Below the pieces are notes generated by a model. It was not told the DNA's origin. It did no database searches and saw nothing but the letters and a program-made list of their open reading frames with translations. A program made the translations under genes and the position numbers. This document shows, piece by piece, positions 9,701 to 17,981 of a stretch of 64,000 nt of DNA (position 1 is its first letter; every line of letters starts with the position of its first letter). The DNA is from a virus, in the IMG/VR virus record IMGVR_UViG_3300047409_000248, positions 1 through 64,000 of that record. One strand, given 5' to 3'.

Positions 9701-10114
9701 GTGAAACTCGATCATTACCTTGAAGGGAGGCTCTATGAGTGGTCAGTGACCATCTCAATGATCCTTCTTTCGGTCGAGTCCTTTTTCTGGCCGCAAACCC
9801 TACAATTCTCAGCATTCTCTGGCTTGATGCAGGTTATGACGGGACCATTCGTCACTGCATTCATGGCGGGCGTAGGTATTATCCGCGCCGCCGCATTGCT
9901 TCTTAATGGTCATGCCATTAAGGGCAAGAAGGTGGGACCGCTACTTCGTAGCGTCATGGCTGTTGTATGCGCTACAATGTGGGTTCAGTTCTCCTTCGCC
10001 CTATTTGAATTATCCATCAATCAAGGTAGACCTTCCCCGGGCTTGCCGTTCTGGACCGTATTCGTTTTCAGCGAACTATATGTAGCATATAGGGCGGTCA
10101 GGAAAAATGATTGA
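9701..10114 (+). CDS. Integral membrane protein, four predicted TM segments
   Basis: A 137-residue protein from GTG 9701; no ATG fits this frame near the start. Hydrophobic segments lie near residues 16-33, 45-67, 81-104 and 113-130. Downstream genes are a membrane-anchored coiled coil and a tail-anchored coiled coil, so the trio may form one envelope complex in the lysis region. No family was recognised. Confidence 0.65.
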   Translation: MKLDHYLEGRLYEWSVTISMILLSVESFFWPQTLQFSAFSGLMQVMTGPFVTAFMAGVGIIRAAALLLNGHAIKGKKVGPLLRSVMAVVCATMWVQFSFALFELSINQGRPSPGLPFWTVFVFSELYVAYRAVRKND

Positions 10115-10421
10115 CGAAGTAGGAAAAGCACTTGGCCCTTGGCCGATACTTCAATTCGTCTTCGGTCTAGCCGTTCTTTGCTTCGGTGCCATTGCGATAT
10201 TCAAGGGCCTGAGTAGCGAGAAAAAGAGTGACGCCATGGAGGACAAGAGAATTGAATGGGAGGCCATGGAGCGGCTTCGCTCGATAGATGAGAACACACA
10301 AAAGATCGCTGATAACCAAAGGGCTATGCTGGAGAATGTTCGTGGAGCTACGGACCAGATCAGGGGCTTGACGGAACAGATGAAAGCTCTGGCCGCAGCC
10401 ATTTGGAACAGGGGCGTATAA
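10107..10421 (+). CDS. N-terminally anchored coiled-coil membrane protein
   Basis: A 104-residue protein. One TM helix at residues about 12-33 (ILQFVFGLAVLCFGAIAIF) is followed by a charged coiled coil to the end. An i-spanin has this architecture, so this is a candidate partner of the upstream lipoprotein. It overlaps the upstream gene by 8 nt and the next ATG by 1 nt (TAATG). Confidence 0.66.
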   Translation: MIDEVGKALGPWPILQFVFGLAVLCFGAIAIFKGLSSEKKSDAMEDKRIEWEAMERLRSIDENTQKIADNQRAMLENVRGATDQIRGLTEQMKALAAAIWNRGV

Positions 10422-10957
10422 TGGCTAATGGTGAAAAAGTCGTGGTCACTAATCCAGACCCGACAGAAGCTGTTAAAGAAGCGTTAACGCTTGCGATTAA
10501 AAATTTATCTGACCAAGTTGCCAACCAGTTTGATGCAAATGATAAAGCAGTCATCCTTGCGCGCGATGAACTTGCATCACAACTTAGCGCGATGATTGTC
10601 ACTATCGATGGTAAGTTTGCTGCCAACAAGGATTTGGTCGACCAATTGGCCAAAGCCAATGCGGTTGCTCTGACTGCGGCGCTGAGCACTCAGAAGGAAA
10701 GTGCCGCCAAGAGCGAGGTGGCGGTTGGAGATATGCTCAAGCAGTTACAGGCTTCGTTCGAGACCGCGAACCGCACCACGAATGAGAAGATTGACCGGCT
10801 GACCTCCAGAATGGATACCGGAGAAGGGCGTGGGTTCGGCACTGTAGAAAGCAAGCATGATCGGTTTGCTGATAAAGGACAGGCGCTGACTATTGTAGCG
10901 ATAATAATCGCTGGGGCGGCTCTCGCCTATTCCATCTTTGGACATTTTAAGCCATAG
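10421..10957 (+). CDS. Coiled-coil protein with C-terminal membrane anchor
   Basis: A 178-residue protein from ATG 10421, overlapping the upstream stop; an in-frame TTG at 10403 is less likely. Residues about 15-130 are heptad-like (VKEALTLAIKNLSDQVANQF and later segments). The last 25 residues form a TM helix (ALTIVAIIIAGAALAYSIFG). The topology mirrors the preceding gene, whose TM is N-terminal, so a paired complex is plausible. Function unknown. Confidence 0.66.
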   Translation: MANGEKVVVTNPDPTEAVKEALTLAIKNLSDQVANQFDANDKAVILARDELASQLSAMIVTIDGKFAANKDLVDQLAKANAVALTAALSTQKESAAKSEVAVGDMLKQLQASFETANRTTNEKIDRLTSRMDTGEGRGFGTVESKHDRFADKGQALTIVAIIIAGAALAYSIFGHFKP

Positions 10958-11040
10958 AAAAAGACCTTCTTGTCAAGACTTTAACCTCACTATCTATCAT
11001 GTTAGCCACCCTTACCTAAATCAGGCAGGGGTTCTTCCTT

Positions 11041-11394
11041 ATGAAGAAGATCATCATCACCACGATCTTTCTATTACTCACGTCAGCCGCACAAGCCCAG
11101 ATCATCTCCCATCCCAGTGGATGCCCTCGCAGGGCATTCTGTGGCTGTGGCGCTGCGGTGGAAGTATTCGGTAGGCCAATAAGGGACCTCTGGCTGGCAG
11201 CTAACTGGTTCCGCTTCCCAAGAAGCCATCCAGCGCCCGGGATGGCGGCGGTACGGCGCCATCATGTGTTTGTGTTGCGCCAGCACGTCGCTGGTAACGT
11301 CTGGCTGGTCTATGACGCCAATTCAGGTCGGCATCAGACCCGTGTCCACACTCGATCCCTGAGCGGATACGTGGTAGTAAATCCACGTGGCTAA
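11041..11394 (+). CDS. Small secreted protein of a rhizobial/phage family
   Basis: A 117-residue protein with a signal peptide (residues 1-20, cleavage near AQAQ). The mature part has a CGCGAA motif near the start and ends VHTRSLSGYVVVNPRG. I recognise this pattern (RHHVFV, then VYDANSGRHQTRVHTRSL) from uncharacterised secreted proteins of Rhizobiales and their phages, and it recalls papain-like CHAP folds: Cys, then His, then Asp/Asn. Periplasmic location is likely; the activity is unproven. Confidence 0.7.
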   Translation: MKKIIITTIFLLLTSAAQAQIISHPSGCPRRAFCGCGAAVEVFGRPIRDLWLAANWFRFPRSHPAPGMAAVRRHHVFVLRQHVAGNVWLVYDANSGRHQTRVHTRSLSGYVVVNPRG

Positions 11395-11611
11395 AATCTT
11401 TGTATTAATCCTGTTGCTGGGTAGTGATTCAGCACAAGCGGCTGACTTTGAGGAACCAAAAATACCGTCTCGGTTCACATGCGCCATCGTCAAGGCGCTA
11501 TACAAAAAGTACTCAAAGCAATACTCGCAGGTAGATATGGAAAACTACCTGCGAAGTAAGCATATACCGGAAGAGAAGATAGAGAGTGCTAGACGGTGCT
11601 TGGCGGCGTAA
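11387..11611 (+). CDS. Small secreted or periplasmic protein
   Basis: A 74-residue protein from GTG 11387, overlapping the previous gene by 8 nt. The signal peptide (IFVLILLLGSDSAQAADF) ends near residue 19. The mature 55 residues contain two Cys (FTCAIVK and ARRCLAA) that could pair. The end converges with and slightly overlaps the minus-strand gene at 11589. Function unknown. Confidence 0.6.
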   Translation: MAKIFVLILLLGSDSAQAADFEEPKIPSRFTCAIVKALYKKYSKQYSQVDMENYLRSKHIPEEKIESARRCLAA

Positions 11612-11762
11612 CTGCCGTGGTCAGCGCCGTGTTGTTGGTCTCGATCTGGGTAGCCGCCGCATCGATAGCAGCCTGATCGTTGGCGGCAAGAGCGGCTACA
11701 ACGGCAGCCACAGCTTCGGTATTGGCCGCAACAGCGGTATTAAGACGGGTAAGGTCAGCCAT
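11589..11762 (-). CDS. Short Ala-rich helical protein
   Basis: A 57-residue protein from ATG 11762, chosen because GGAG precedes it closely; a longer frame exists upstream but lacks a ribosome site. The sequence is a regular Ala/Asn/Thr heptad repeat (MADLTRLNTAVAANTEAVAA), so a small coiled coil is expected. It is the last gene of the long leftward transcription unit. Many phages carry a short TRLNxAV protein like this of unknown role. Confidence 0.6.
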   Translation of the reverse strand: MADLTRLNTAVAANTEAVAAVVAALAANDQAAIDAAATQIETNNTALTTAVTPPSTV

Positions 11763-11858
11763 GATGATCTCCAAGAGTTCGCGGTCAGTCCGCCAAAACC
11801 ATCGGCGGTAAAGCCTGAGGTATCGTACCATTAGTCCCTCCTGCTGTCAGCTACAACA

Positions 11859-12257
11859 TTATGAACCTGATATAGTTGCAGCTACAGCTTGGGCGTAATC
11901 CAGTTTTCTATCAAGCTCCTTGACGTGACGCTCATGCCCAATAAGTGCGTCATCCTTGGTGGAATAGCGCTCGCAGGACATCTCCTCGCCCATATCACAC
12001 ACACAATTGCCAGCATCGCCCGGCTTTTCCCAACGATGGTCATCGAAGACCATTGTCTCAAACAGGATCGGGGGGCCTTTTCCTGACCAATTATGGTCAA
12101 TACCGAGAAAGACGGTCGAAACAAGATAACCATCTCTTTCGTACTGTTTTATGACAGTATTATCATGGTTCTCAAACCAAGTACCCCATACCCGCAAGGG
12201 TACATCTTTTGGGATGCCTTCTTCGTCCAGTATCCAGCGCTTGATACGATCAATCAT
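11859..12257 (-). CDS. Conserved hypothetical phage protein
   Basis: A 132-residue protein. I recognise the pattern GIPKDVPLRVWGTWFE, then GPPILFETMVF, then ERYSTKDDALIGHERHV, from small uncharacterised proteins encoded by many phages of Gram-negative bacteria. No enzymatic motif is evident. It overlaps the next upstream gene by 8 nt in a run of tightly packed leftward genes. Confidence 0.7.
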   Translation of the reverse strand: MIDRIKRWILDEEGIPKDVPLRVWGTWFENHDNTVIKQYERDGYLVSTVFLGIDHNWSGKGPPILFETMVFDDHRWEKPGDAGNCVCDMGEEMSCERYSTKDDALIGHERHVKELDRKLDYAQAVAATISGS

Positions 12258-12456
12258 CGCAAGCCGCCTCCGCCCAGCTAGCCAGCATCACCGGCAGTCC
12301 ATACTCTCCATGTAAGTCGGCGGGCTTCCATTCCTCTTCAACCTCAGAGGCTAAATCCTCTTGCATGCGAACAAGCTCGCCGCAGAACTCCATTAGTTCT
12401 CCATAGCTCATCTCCAAGATGAGGGCTGCGATTTTGGCCTTCCTTGATTTATCCAT
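12250..12456 (-). CDS. Small acidic protein, function unknown
   Basis: A 68-residue, strongly acidic helical protein (EDLASEVEEEW). The stop of the upstream AAA+ gene and this ATG share one base, so the two are translationally coupled; it may act with the ATPase. No family was recognised. Confidence 0.62.
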   Translation of the reverse strand: MDKSRKAKIAALILEMSYGELMEFCGELVRMQEDLASEVEEEWKPADLHGEYGLPVMLASWAEAACDD

Positions 12457-13712
12457 CAGTGCCTTACTCCAAATCCCATAGAGCGGACCTTACCGCCCTT
12501 ACCCTGATTGAATAGCTCGGCAATGGTGTACTCGCGCTTCTCCATGGGGATGGGAAGACTGGCCGCCTTGGCCGCCGCCTGAGCCTCAGTCAGGTTCAGG
12601 GCGCGAGTATGCAGAACCCCAAAGCATCGTCCCGGACGCAGTAGCGCCTGATCTACCCGGGTAAAATCATTCAGGTTGGTGGTAAACACCAGCTTCTTAT
12701 TGGGAAGCTTGATCAGGCCGTCCGAGACGTTCAGGAAGCGGGACATCATGTCATTGCCATCCCGCTCCCGGTCAGACAGGATGGTATCGGCATCCTCGAT
12801 GATCAGGACATCGCCGTCTTCATCAAACAGGAAGCTCTGGAACACCTTATCGTTACGCATCAGGGCCTCATCATAGATAACGTGAGCCGTCAGCTTGTGG
12901 TCCACGATCAGATGGCGCAGCAGCGTGGTCTTGCCGGTGCCGGGAGGGCCAGACAGCATCAGGATGCTCTCCGGAGCCGCCAGATATTCTTCCAGATATT
13001 TGGCCGGATCACCCAAGTCCGGGTAGAATTCAGGACGCAGAACGGTCTTATTGGGCGGCAGATGCATATCCCGGGTGACAGGACCATGCTGTTCTTGGGT
13101 CCACCATTTGATCTGGGATAACTGGGTATTGTCCAGAGAGGACTCGATCTCATTCTGGACGGCCTCAACAGCATCAGGATGACCTAGTATCTCTATGCCG
13201 ATATCATAAACACCAAGAGAAGATTTTCCTCTGCGGATATTGTTGGTGGTGGCTTGAATGAGAATGGGATACTTGTCGTGCTTGCCGGTCACAATCACAT
13301 TATGTCCTCCCCACGGCATGACAGCGCGAGCATTCTTAAGAGGCGCCTTCAAGCGCTCAATAATGCTGGCCATGGAATTTTGCTCTTTATCCAGACACAC
13401 GCTTACCTTAGCGCTCAGGATATCCGTGGCATTATCCACGATAAACTTCTGAGTGAATTGATGCCAACTGGAGCCATCCACGACGGTAGAATGGCCCATA
13501 TCCATTAGCTTGCCGATATCAGTCACTGACTTTTTCCCTCTTGTGATCTCTGTAATTCCCGCTGAGGCTCTGCCTGCTGTCCACCAGCCTTGTGGAGCAA
13601 CGCATTCTTCCAGAAATATTTCTTTATAGTGTTTGTATTCTTCTTCATTCCATACGGACGGAAGAGCACCTATGTTCTCCGTATCGTCTTCCCACTCATG
13701 GTCCTCTTCCAT
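12456..13712 (-). CDS. AAA+ ATPase
   Basis: A 418-residue protein. The N-terminal 220 residues are unrecognised. The C-terminal half is an AAA+ core: Walker A GPPGTGKTT at about residue 250, Walker B DVLIIEDAD at about 297, sensor-1 type LVFTTN and an arginine-finger context LLRPGRCF. This arrangement is close to BCS1/FtsH-type AAA domains and to ATPases found in many phages. The substrate is unknown; remodelling of a protein complex is the generic expectation. Its start overlaps the end of the HNH gene by 43 nt. Confidence 0.85.
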   Translation of the reverse strand: MEEDHEWEDDTENIGALPSVWNEEEYKHYKEIFLEECVAPQGWWTAGRASAGITEITRGKKSVTDIGKLMDMGHSTVVDGSSWHQFTQKFIVDNATDILSAKVSVCLDKEQNSMASIIERLKAPLKNARAVMPWGGHNVIVTGKHDKYPILIQATTNNIRRGKSSLGVYDIGIEILGHPDAVEAVQNEIESSLDNTQLSQIKWWTQEQHGPVTRDMHLPPNKTVLRPEFYPDLGDPAKYLEEYLAAPESILMLSGPPGTGKTTLLRHLIVDHKLTAHVIYDEALMRNDKVFQSFLFDEDGDVLIIEDADTILSDRERDGNDMMSRFLNVSDGLIKLPNKKLVFTTNLNDFTRVDQALLRPGRCFGVLHTRALNLTEAQAAAKAASLPIPMEKREYTIAELFNQGKGGKVRSMGFGVRH

Positions 13713-14047
13713 CCTGACGCTCTCGATCCCGGAAATGGCCTACTCTTCCTTAGTTTTACACCCAGATGTTTGGCTTTTTTATGGTAGATGCGGGATTTTT
13801 CCGCAACATCTGCTTTTGTTTTGATCTTGTCGCAGGCTTCGTGAATAGGACGAAGGTTACTCTCACGATTTTCCCCACCGTTAATCAGCGCAATAGTGTG
13901 GTCACACACCCATCGTTTGGCGACAATCTTGATGGTGCAAATGCCACAGATGCCGCCATGGTTAGTAAAAATCCTAATGCGAACGCGAGGAGGAATGGCC
14001 GCGTCATCATTCTTTCCAATCCATTCCTCATCCAGACTTCTGCTCAT
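13670..14047 (-). CDS. HNH endonuclease
   Basis: A 125-residue protein from ATG 14047, preceded by AAGGAG at 4 nt. It has the classic HNH layout: CGIC zinc-type pair near residue 38, CDHTIALINGGENRESN (the H-N core) and HEACDKIKTKADV. It is probably a free-standing HNH nuclease, either packaging-related or homing. Lying between unrelated genes with a 43-nt overlap into the ATPase fits a mobile insertion. Confidence 0.85.
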   Translation of the reverse strand: MSRSLDEEWIGKNDDAAIPPRVRIRIFTNHGGICGICTIKIVAKRWVCDHTIALINGGENRESNLRPIHEACDKIKTKADVAEKSRIYHKKAKHLGVKLRKSRPFPGSRASGWKRTMSGKTIRRT

Positions 14048-14075
14048 CGGACTCCTTGCCTGATCGCCAGAGTAA

Positions 14076-14165
14076 TTAGAAAACAACCCAGCAAAAGATG
14101 CCGATGACCCCGATCAGCAGTGGGGTCATGGCGATGAATATCAACCAGTTCTTTAGTGTGCTCAT
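14076..14165 (-). CDS. 29-residue single-TM peptide
   Basis: ATG 14165 is preceded by GAGG at 6 nt and opens a 29-codon frame. It encodes MSTLKNWLIF followed by a hydrophobic helix (IAMTPLLIGVIGIFCWVVF) running to the stop. It fits the gap between two real leftward genes without overlap. Hydrophobicity and the ribosome site are the only evidence. Confidence 0.5.
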   Translation of the reverse strand: MSTLKNWLIFIAMTPLLIGVIGIFCWVVF

Positions 14166-14234
14166 TCACTACCTCGGACAGCCGGCCTGATCGCTATTGT
14201 GGCATCTCTGCGATGGTCTCATGTGTTTCGCTTT

Positions 14235-14384
14235 CTACTGATGACCGTCGAAGTCGGCCTCTAGCCACCGCATCAAATCTTCGAAATTGTCGAATGTCTT
14301 CGCGGGCGGCTTCTTCGCGGCTTCCAAAAGCTCTTTAACAAAGTCGGGGCCATATTTCTGAGGTTCGTCTTTCTCGCGGGGCAT
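14235..14384 (-). CDS. Small charged protein, function unknown
   Basis: A 49-residue protein from ATG 14384, chosen over an upstream ATG because AGGAG lies 8 nt ahead. It is hydrophilic (MPREKDEPQKYGPDFVKELL) and ends NFEDLMRWLEADFDGHQ. No family was recognised. Confidence 0.52.
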   Translation of the reverse strand: MPREKDEPQKYGPDFVKELLEAAKKPPAKTFDNFEDLMRWLEADFDGHQ

Positions 14385-14406
14385 CCCCGGTCTCCTTGCC
14401 TGATCG

Positions 14407-14592
14407 CTAGTGCGGGTCCGTTGGGCCAAACCAATCCTCGACCGCCTTCTGGATGGTCATGGCGAGGTCGTGGCAGGCATTTTCATGAGCCGTGAAGCCG
14501 CCTCGGGCGCTCGAATGCTCGTCAGGCGGAACATCCTTCAGGAAATGTTCGGCTAGTTCGTAGCAGGCTGGATCATAATTCTTGGTGCCCAT
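14407..14592 (-). CDS. Small conserved-type phage protein
   Basis: A 61-residue protein from ATG 14592 (GAAGG at 7 nt); a further in-frame ATG lies at 14643. The sequence NYDPACYELAEHFLKD resembles a small protein seen in rhizobial phages and prophages. No motif points to an activity. Confidence 0.6.
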   Translation of the reverse strand: MGTKNYDPACYELAEHFLKDVPPDEHSSARGGFTAHENACHDLAMTIQKAVEDWFGPTDPH

Positions 14593-14667
14593 TTTGATAC
14601 CTTCGCGGATCATCGTTGTTGAAAAGATACGTCTAAGTTTCATTGTTTCGGAGTGTTTGAATGATCG

Positions 14668-14943
14668 CTACATTCCCTTAGGCTTACGGTATACACAAAG
14701 CAGCTTGGGTTTATACCCACGTAATATGCAAAGGTGATCCCGGTTATCTTTTGACCAGCGAAGGCGTGGATCAGTATAAGACAATATGCCGAAATTCTGT
14801 ACGATTACACCATCCTTTCCTTCTTCAACTGTTCCATCAGGAACAGGAGAACAATGCTGTTCATCACAGCAAGATAGCTCATACCATTCATGAGCGGCAG
14901 CAGGGCCTCCTAGAAGGATCAGGATCGGAAGGAACCACTTCAT
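14668..14943 (-). CDS. Secreted Cys-rich protein
   Basis: A 91-residue protein from ATG 14943. The signal peptide is residues 1-17 (FLPILILLGGPAAA, cleaved before HEWY). The mature part starts HEWYELSCCDEQHCSPV and holds further Cys (HLCILRG and KLLCVYR), the pattern of a small periplasmic family I know from Bradyrhizobium-like genomes and phages. The disulfide-rich fold is inferred; the role is unknown. Confidence 0.68.
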   Translation of the reverse strand: MKWFLPILILLGGPAAAHEWYELSCCDEQHCSPVPDGTVEEGKDGVIVQNFGILSYTDPRLRWSKDNRDHLCILRGYKPKLLCVYRKPKGM

Positions 14944-15260
14944 TTCTTCTTCCAGAACTTGCTGCGCTTGGTGTATTTGCGTTTTCCTTTGGTCGAAGTC
15001 TTTTCCACCTTGATCTTCTTGACCTTGGTTGGCTTGGCAGTAGGGATGCCGCTTTCTATAAAGCTGCATGCTTTCTCAGCAACATTAATCAGCGCATCGC
15101 CATCGAAACCACGCCGGATGAACTCCACAGTAATGCTTTCGCGTCTGCGAAGCGCTTCGCTATAAACTTGGCCTTCCAGCCAGTCGATGCGGGATTGAGT
15201 TGCTTTCTCATACTGGGCTGCTGTGTATTCGTTTTCTTTCTCTCTTTCGGATTTGGTCAT
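14940..15260 (-). CDS. Hypothetical protein with basic tail
   Basis: A 106-residue protein with a helical acidic N-terminal half and a very basic C-terminus (KVKKIKVEKTSTKGKRKYTK), suggesting nucleic-acid contact. It overlaps the downstream gene by 4 nt and the upstream gene by 4 nt, so it belongs to the recombination-block operon. Confidence 0.6.
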   Translation of the reverse strand: MTKSEREKENEYTAAQYEKATQSRIDWLEGQVYSEALRRRESITVEFIRRGFDGDALINVAEKACSFIESGIPTAKPTKVKKIKVEKTSTKGKRKYTKRSKFWKKK

Positions 15261-15586
15261 AGGCGGCTTTCTGCTCTGTGTGTTGCTTCCTGAGACATGA
15301 GTTCTTGAAAACGCATCCTCAAGAACTCCATTTGAACTTTGTATAAATTAGCTTGTCGTCTGGCTTCCACCATCTTGGTAACGTGATCTTTCCACTGAGG
15401 GGAAGACTTAACCAAGACCTCTGCACGATTTACAGCAAGCTTGATGTTCTCGCTGATCAGCTTGCTTGTCATGTCAGCGAAGTATGCGCTCTTGGTCTCC
15501 TCCAGAAGCGATGCGGCAGCGTCTGCGTCAACCCACAGGTTGGCCGCCGTCCTATATTGTTCCGATATGGGCTGGTTGTTGCTCAT
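15257..15586 (-). CDS. Helical protein next to the Erf recombination block
   Basis: A 109-residue protein from ATG 15586, which overlaps the upstream stop in TGATG and has GGAAGG ahead. It is predicted entirely helical (AANLWVDADAAASLLEETKS, later EARRQANLYKVQMEFLRMRF). Proteins of this type lie beside single-strand annealing genes in several phages, without known function. Confidence 0.66.
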   Translation of the reverse strand: MSNNQPISEQYRTAANLWVDADAAASLLEETKSAYFADMTSKLISENIKLAVNRAEVLVKSSPQWKDHVTKMVEARRQANLYKVQMEFLRMRFQELMSQEATHRAESRL

Positions 15587-16053
15587 CAATCCTTCCGATG
15601 AAGTTCCAGATGATGAGGTTTACAAAGCCACCTAACCTCTAACGGTTTAGAATAATCATCATGATGAGCTTCTGCCCTCTTACCGCATTTCTCACATTGC
15701 TGTCTGGAAAGCTTTCCATCACGGATCGCGTTTCCAACTTTTATATGAGCACTCCTCTTATCGCGATTGGCCGCAAGCCACTTTTCTTTATCTCGCTTTC
15801 TAGCCTGAGTCCATTCAGGATCGATACCGTATTTATTTTTATAATTCGCTCTAACTTTTTTCTTTCTGGAATCAGTGCGGCCTCGGACGCGATCATACTT
15901 ATGGATATCTTCCAGATTTAGCTCTCGATGCTTCATAACTCTAGTCTTAACGCAATCCTTGCATTTATTAAGATGGCCATCCGCCATCTTCTTGTGGACA
16001 TAGAAGTCCTCAAGATTTTTAACTATACCGCAAGAGTTGCATTTCTTCTTCAT
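15586..16053 (-). CDS. HNH-type nuclease with N-terminal zinc ribbon
   Basis: A 155-residue protein. Residues 5-35 hold CNSC and CKDC pairs around DFYVHKKMADGHLNKC, a zinc ribbon. A basic linker follows, then a second module with CEKCGKRAEAHHDDYSKP and LCKPHHLELH, an HNH-like metal site. The same HHDDY module occurs in the gene at 35534, and the same zinc ribbon in the two endonuclease VII genes. It probably spreads by homing; it interrupts an otherwise recombination-dedicated operon. Confidence 0.8.
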   Translation of the reverse strand: MKKKCNSCGIVKNLEDFYVHKKMADGHLNKCKDCVKTRVMKHRELNLEDIHKYDRVRGRTDSRKKKVRANYKNKYGIDPEWTQARKRDKEKWLAANRDKRSAHIKVGNAIRDGKLSRQQCEKCGKRAEAHHDDYSKPLEVRWLCKPHHLELHRKD

Positions 16054-16373
16054 CTAAACTCTGGAGCGAATGGGATGTCGTCGCTATCCAAATCGTCTGG
16101 TTTACGAGCATCTGGTCTGACTTGTGGCGCTGGCCGCTTGAACTTGTTGACTGCTGGCGTGAACGAACCTCCAGTACCTGTTCCAGCATCGATCTTGGCC
16201 TGACCTCGCTTATCTTCAGATACCTGAAGATACTGGTTGCCAGCCGCTGAAGTCTTTTCCCAGAGAGATATGGCATGTTTGACGCCATCGATCTCTATAA
16301 CGCCAGAGAAGACTGGTCCGTTGGGGGCGTCCTTGCTGAACAAGGCGCCACTGATGCGATATTTCCCGGTCAT
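16050..16373 (-). CDS. Probable single-stranded DNA-binding protein
   Basis: A 107-residue protein. The N-terminal 60 residues read as a small beta-barrel (YRISGALFSKDAPNGPVFSG, then HAISLWEKTSA). A Gly/Pro-rich linker and an acidic tail DDLDSDDIPF follow, the hallmark of bacterial SSB C-termini (DDDIPF), here extended by four residues. It lies directly downstream of the Erf annealing protein with a 4-nt overlap. Role in recombination or replication is inferred. Confidence 0.65.
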   Translation of the reverse strand: MTGKYRISGALFSKDAPNGPVFSGVIEIDGVKHAISLWEKTSAAGNQYLQVSEDKRGQAKIDAGTGTGGSFTPAVNKFKRPAPQVRPDARKPDDLDSDDIPFAPEFR

Positions 16374-17260
16374 GCTTTGGTCTCCTCTTTCTTCAGGTCA
16401 TTGATGGCCTTGATGATGGACATGCTCAGATTGGCAAAGGTCTTGGGAGCATCCTTCTCCATCTGGCCCAGCGCCGTCTGGTTCAGTTCGCGCCACATCT
16501 CAGCCATCTCTGAGTTAGGGCTCTCCTTGATTGACGCGATCAATTCCTTGCCAAAAGATACCCAGTCGCTGCCAGTCTGGTTGGCGTTCATTCCAATCAC
16601 AATCTTATACGGCCCCTGAATTGTGGTTATCGCTACTCCGTCACCGGGCGGTTCATTTGTCGGCAAGCCGCTCTTGATTTTTATACCAGTTGATATCGGG
16701 TCTTCTTTCATTACATCAGGCTTTGGAGCAATTGGCTTGCGATCCTGAACCTGATTTATAACATTACCATCTGCGGCGTTGGCATCGTCATCTTCTTCTG
16801 CCGCAATGCCCAAGAGGCTTGTCAGTGAGTACCGGCGCATGAAAGTCAGAGCCGAACCAAATTGTTGGTTGCCGCCACCATCAAACAATAGCGGCGTCTG
16901 GCAAGCGATCCACTGCCCAGAACCATGCATGAGCCGAGTATCCAGAATGTACGTACCCTCATCCAGCTTCATGATTTGTGTAAACCACAGACCATTCTCT
17001 GTCAGGGGCAATCTGACCATATCGATGATATGGTCCAATGTGGCGTAGCGAAATGAATAACCTTGTCCGCCAGATTTGGGCGTGACCTTGACTTCCCGGT
17101 TTCGCTCCGGAGACCTGATCTTGGCTTGAGCCAAAGCCAGCGCCTGTACAAGCTGTTCGATGTTCTCGGAGCGAGTTGGATCAGTCCAGCGGGGTAATAC
17201 GGATACTTCCATTTTTGGCTCGCTTGGCTTGTAAACCACGTCCGTAAATGCGTCTGACAT
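16370..17260 (-). CDS. erf: Erf-family single-strand annealing protein
   Basis: A 296-residue protein. ATG 17260 has an AAGGGG upstream; a later ATG at 17212 is possible. The ERF core is clear: residues about 35-160 with IEQLVQALALAQAKI, FRYATLDHIIDMVRLPLTENG, MHGSGQWIACQTPL and FGSALTFMRRYSLTSLLGI followed by an acidic EEDDDAN stretch. It anneals complementary single strands during phage recombination, partnered by the YqaJ exonuclease encoded just upstream with an 80-nt overlap and probably by the SSB-like protein downstream. Confidence 0.92.
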   Translation of the reverse strand: MSDAFTDVVYKPSEPKMEVSVLPRWTDPTRSENIEQLVQALALAQAKIRSPERNREVKVTPKSGGQGYSFRYATLDHIIDMVRLPLTENGLWFTQIMKLDEGTYILDTRLMHGSGQWIACQTPLLFDGGGNQQFGSALTFMRRYSLTSLLGIAAEEDDDANAADGNVINQVQDRKPIAPKPDVMKEDPISTGIKIKSGLPTNEPPGDGVAITTIQGPYKIVIGMNANQTGSDWVSFGKELIASIKESPNSEMAEMWRELNQTALGQMEKDAPKTFANLSMSIIKAINDLKKEETKA

Positions 17261-17981
17261 CTGCTGGTACCATCCCCTTGATTGCTTCAACTGACTTTGC
17301 GAATTTCTCAGCATGGCCTCTGTTCAAGAGCCAATCATCTGCTGCTTCAGCATAGGCATTGTTTGTGGTCAAATTAAGTTCTCGCATTTGTTCGTGCGGG
17401 ACATAAATCGGCGCTGGTTCGATGATAACCGGCTCCGTCATCATCCAGACGTGGTTCATGAACCTGTTAGCCCGTGCCATCAATTCGTCAGCGTAGTCTT
17501 TGTCGTAATTGACGTACTCGACATATGGCTCAGCAGCGCCAGCAATGATGGAGATCGCGCACTTGTTGCTCTTGGTGCATTCCATCTGCCATGTCATCTG
17601 CGGGAAGTAGCGCTGAATAATTGTTTCAGTCTTTTCCCATCCTCCCACATGTTTAGTTTCCACTGGGCATAACAAAACCGGATCGAACCCGTCCAAGGTA
17701 GCGGCAGCCCAGTCATGGTCAGGATGTATAACCACCTCGCCACGGCGAGTAAGAGATACCCCGTGCTTTTTCTCGTACCAATCAAGGTTCAATCCCTCCG
17801 TAACTTCGCCCAATCTCACGGGCCAGTTGTCACTGAAGTCTGGCTCGACATAGCCGGGATCGCCAACCATCTCGCGCCAGAGGTTCATGATGCGCTCCTT
17901 GTCACCAGAGACAAGAGAGCCGATAGAGGAAGCCGTTAGCTTCCCCTGCCTAGCCGCTTTCTGTTCAGGAGTGAGTGCCAC
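17181..17981 (-). CDS. YqaJ-family recombination exonuclease
   Basis: A 266-residue protein from GTG 17981. It has the lambda-exonuclease-like nuclease motifs: RLGEVTEGLNLDWYE (Glu), AATLDGFD (Asp), VETKHV (the E-x-K pair) and QMTWQMECT (Gln motif). It should digest one strand of double-stranded ends to supply substrate for the Erf annealing protein, whose gene it overlaps. The pairing of YqaJ with an SSAP is well established in phages. Confidence 0.92.
   Translation of the reverse strand: MALTPEQKAARQGKLTASSIGSLVSGDKERIMNLWREMVGDPGYVEPDFSDNWPVRLGEVTEGLNLDWYEKKHGVSLTRRGEVVIHPDHDWAAATLDGFDPVLLCPVETKHVGGWEKTETIIQRYFPQMTWQMECTKSNKCAISIIAGAAEPYVEYVNYDKDYADELMARANRFMNHVWMMTEPVIIEPAPIYVPHEQMRELNLTTNNAYAEAADDWLLNRGHAEKFAKSVEAIKGMVPADVRRIYGRGLQAKRAKNGSIRITPLD

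Noticed and set aside
9688-9723. GTG start at 9688 for the membrane gene
   Set aside because: That frame stops after eleven codons; GTG 9701 opens the real frame.
14751-15293. Plus-strand frame of about 180 codons
   Set aside because: Antisense to two small leftward genes with good ribosome sites and a signal peptide.
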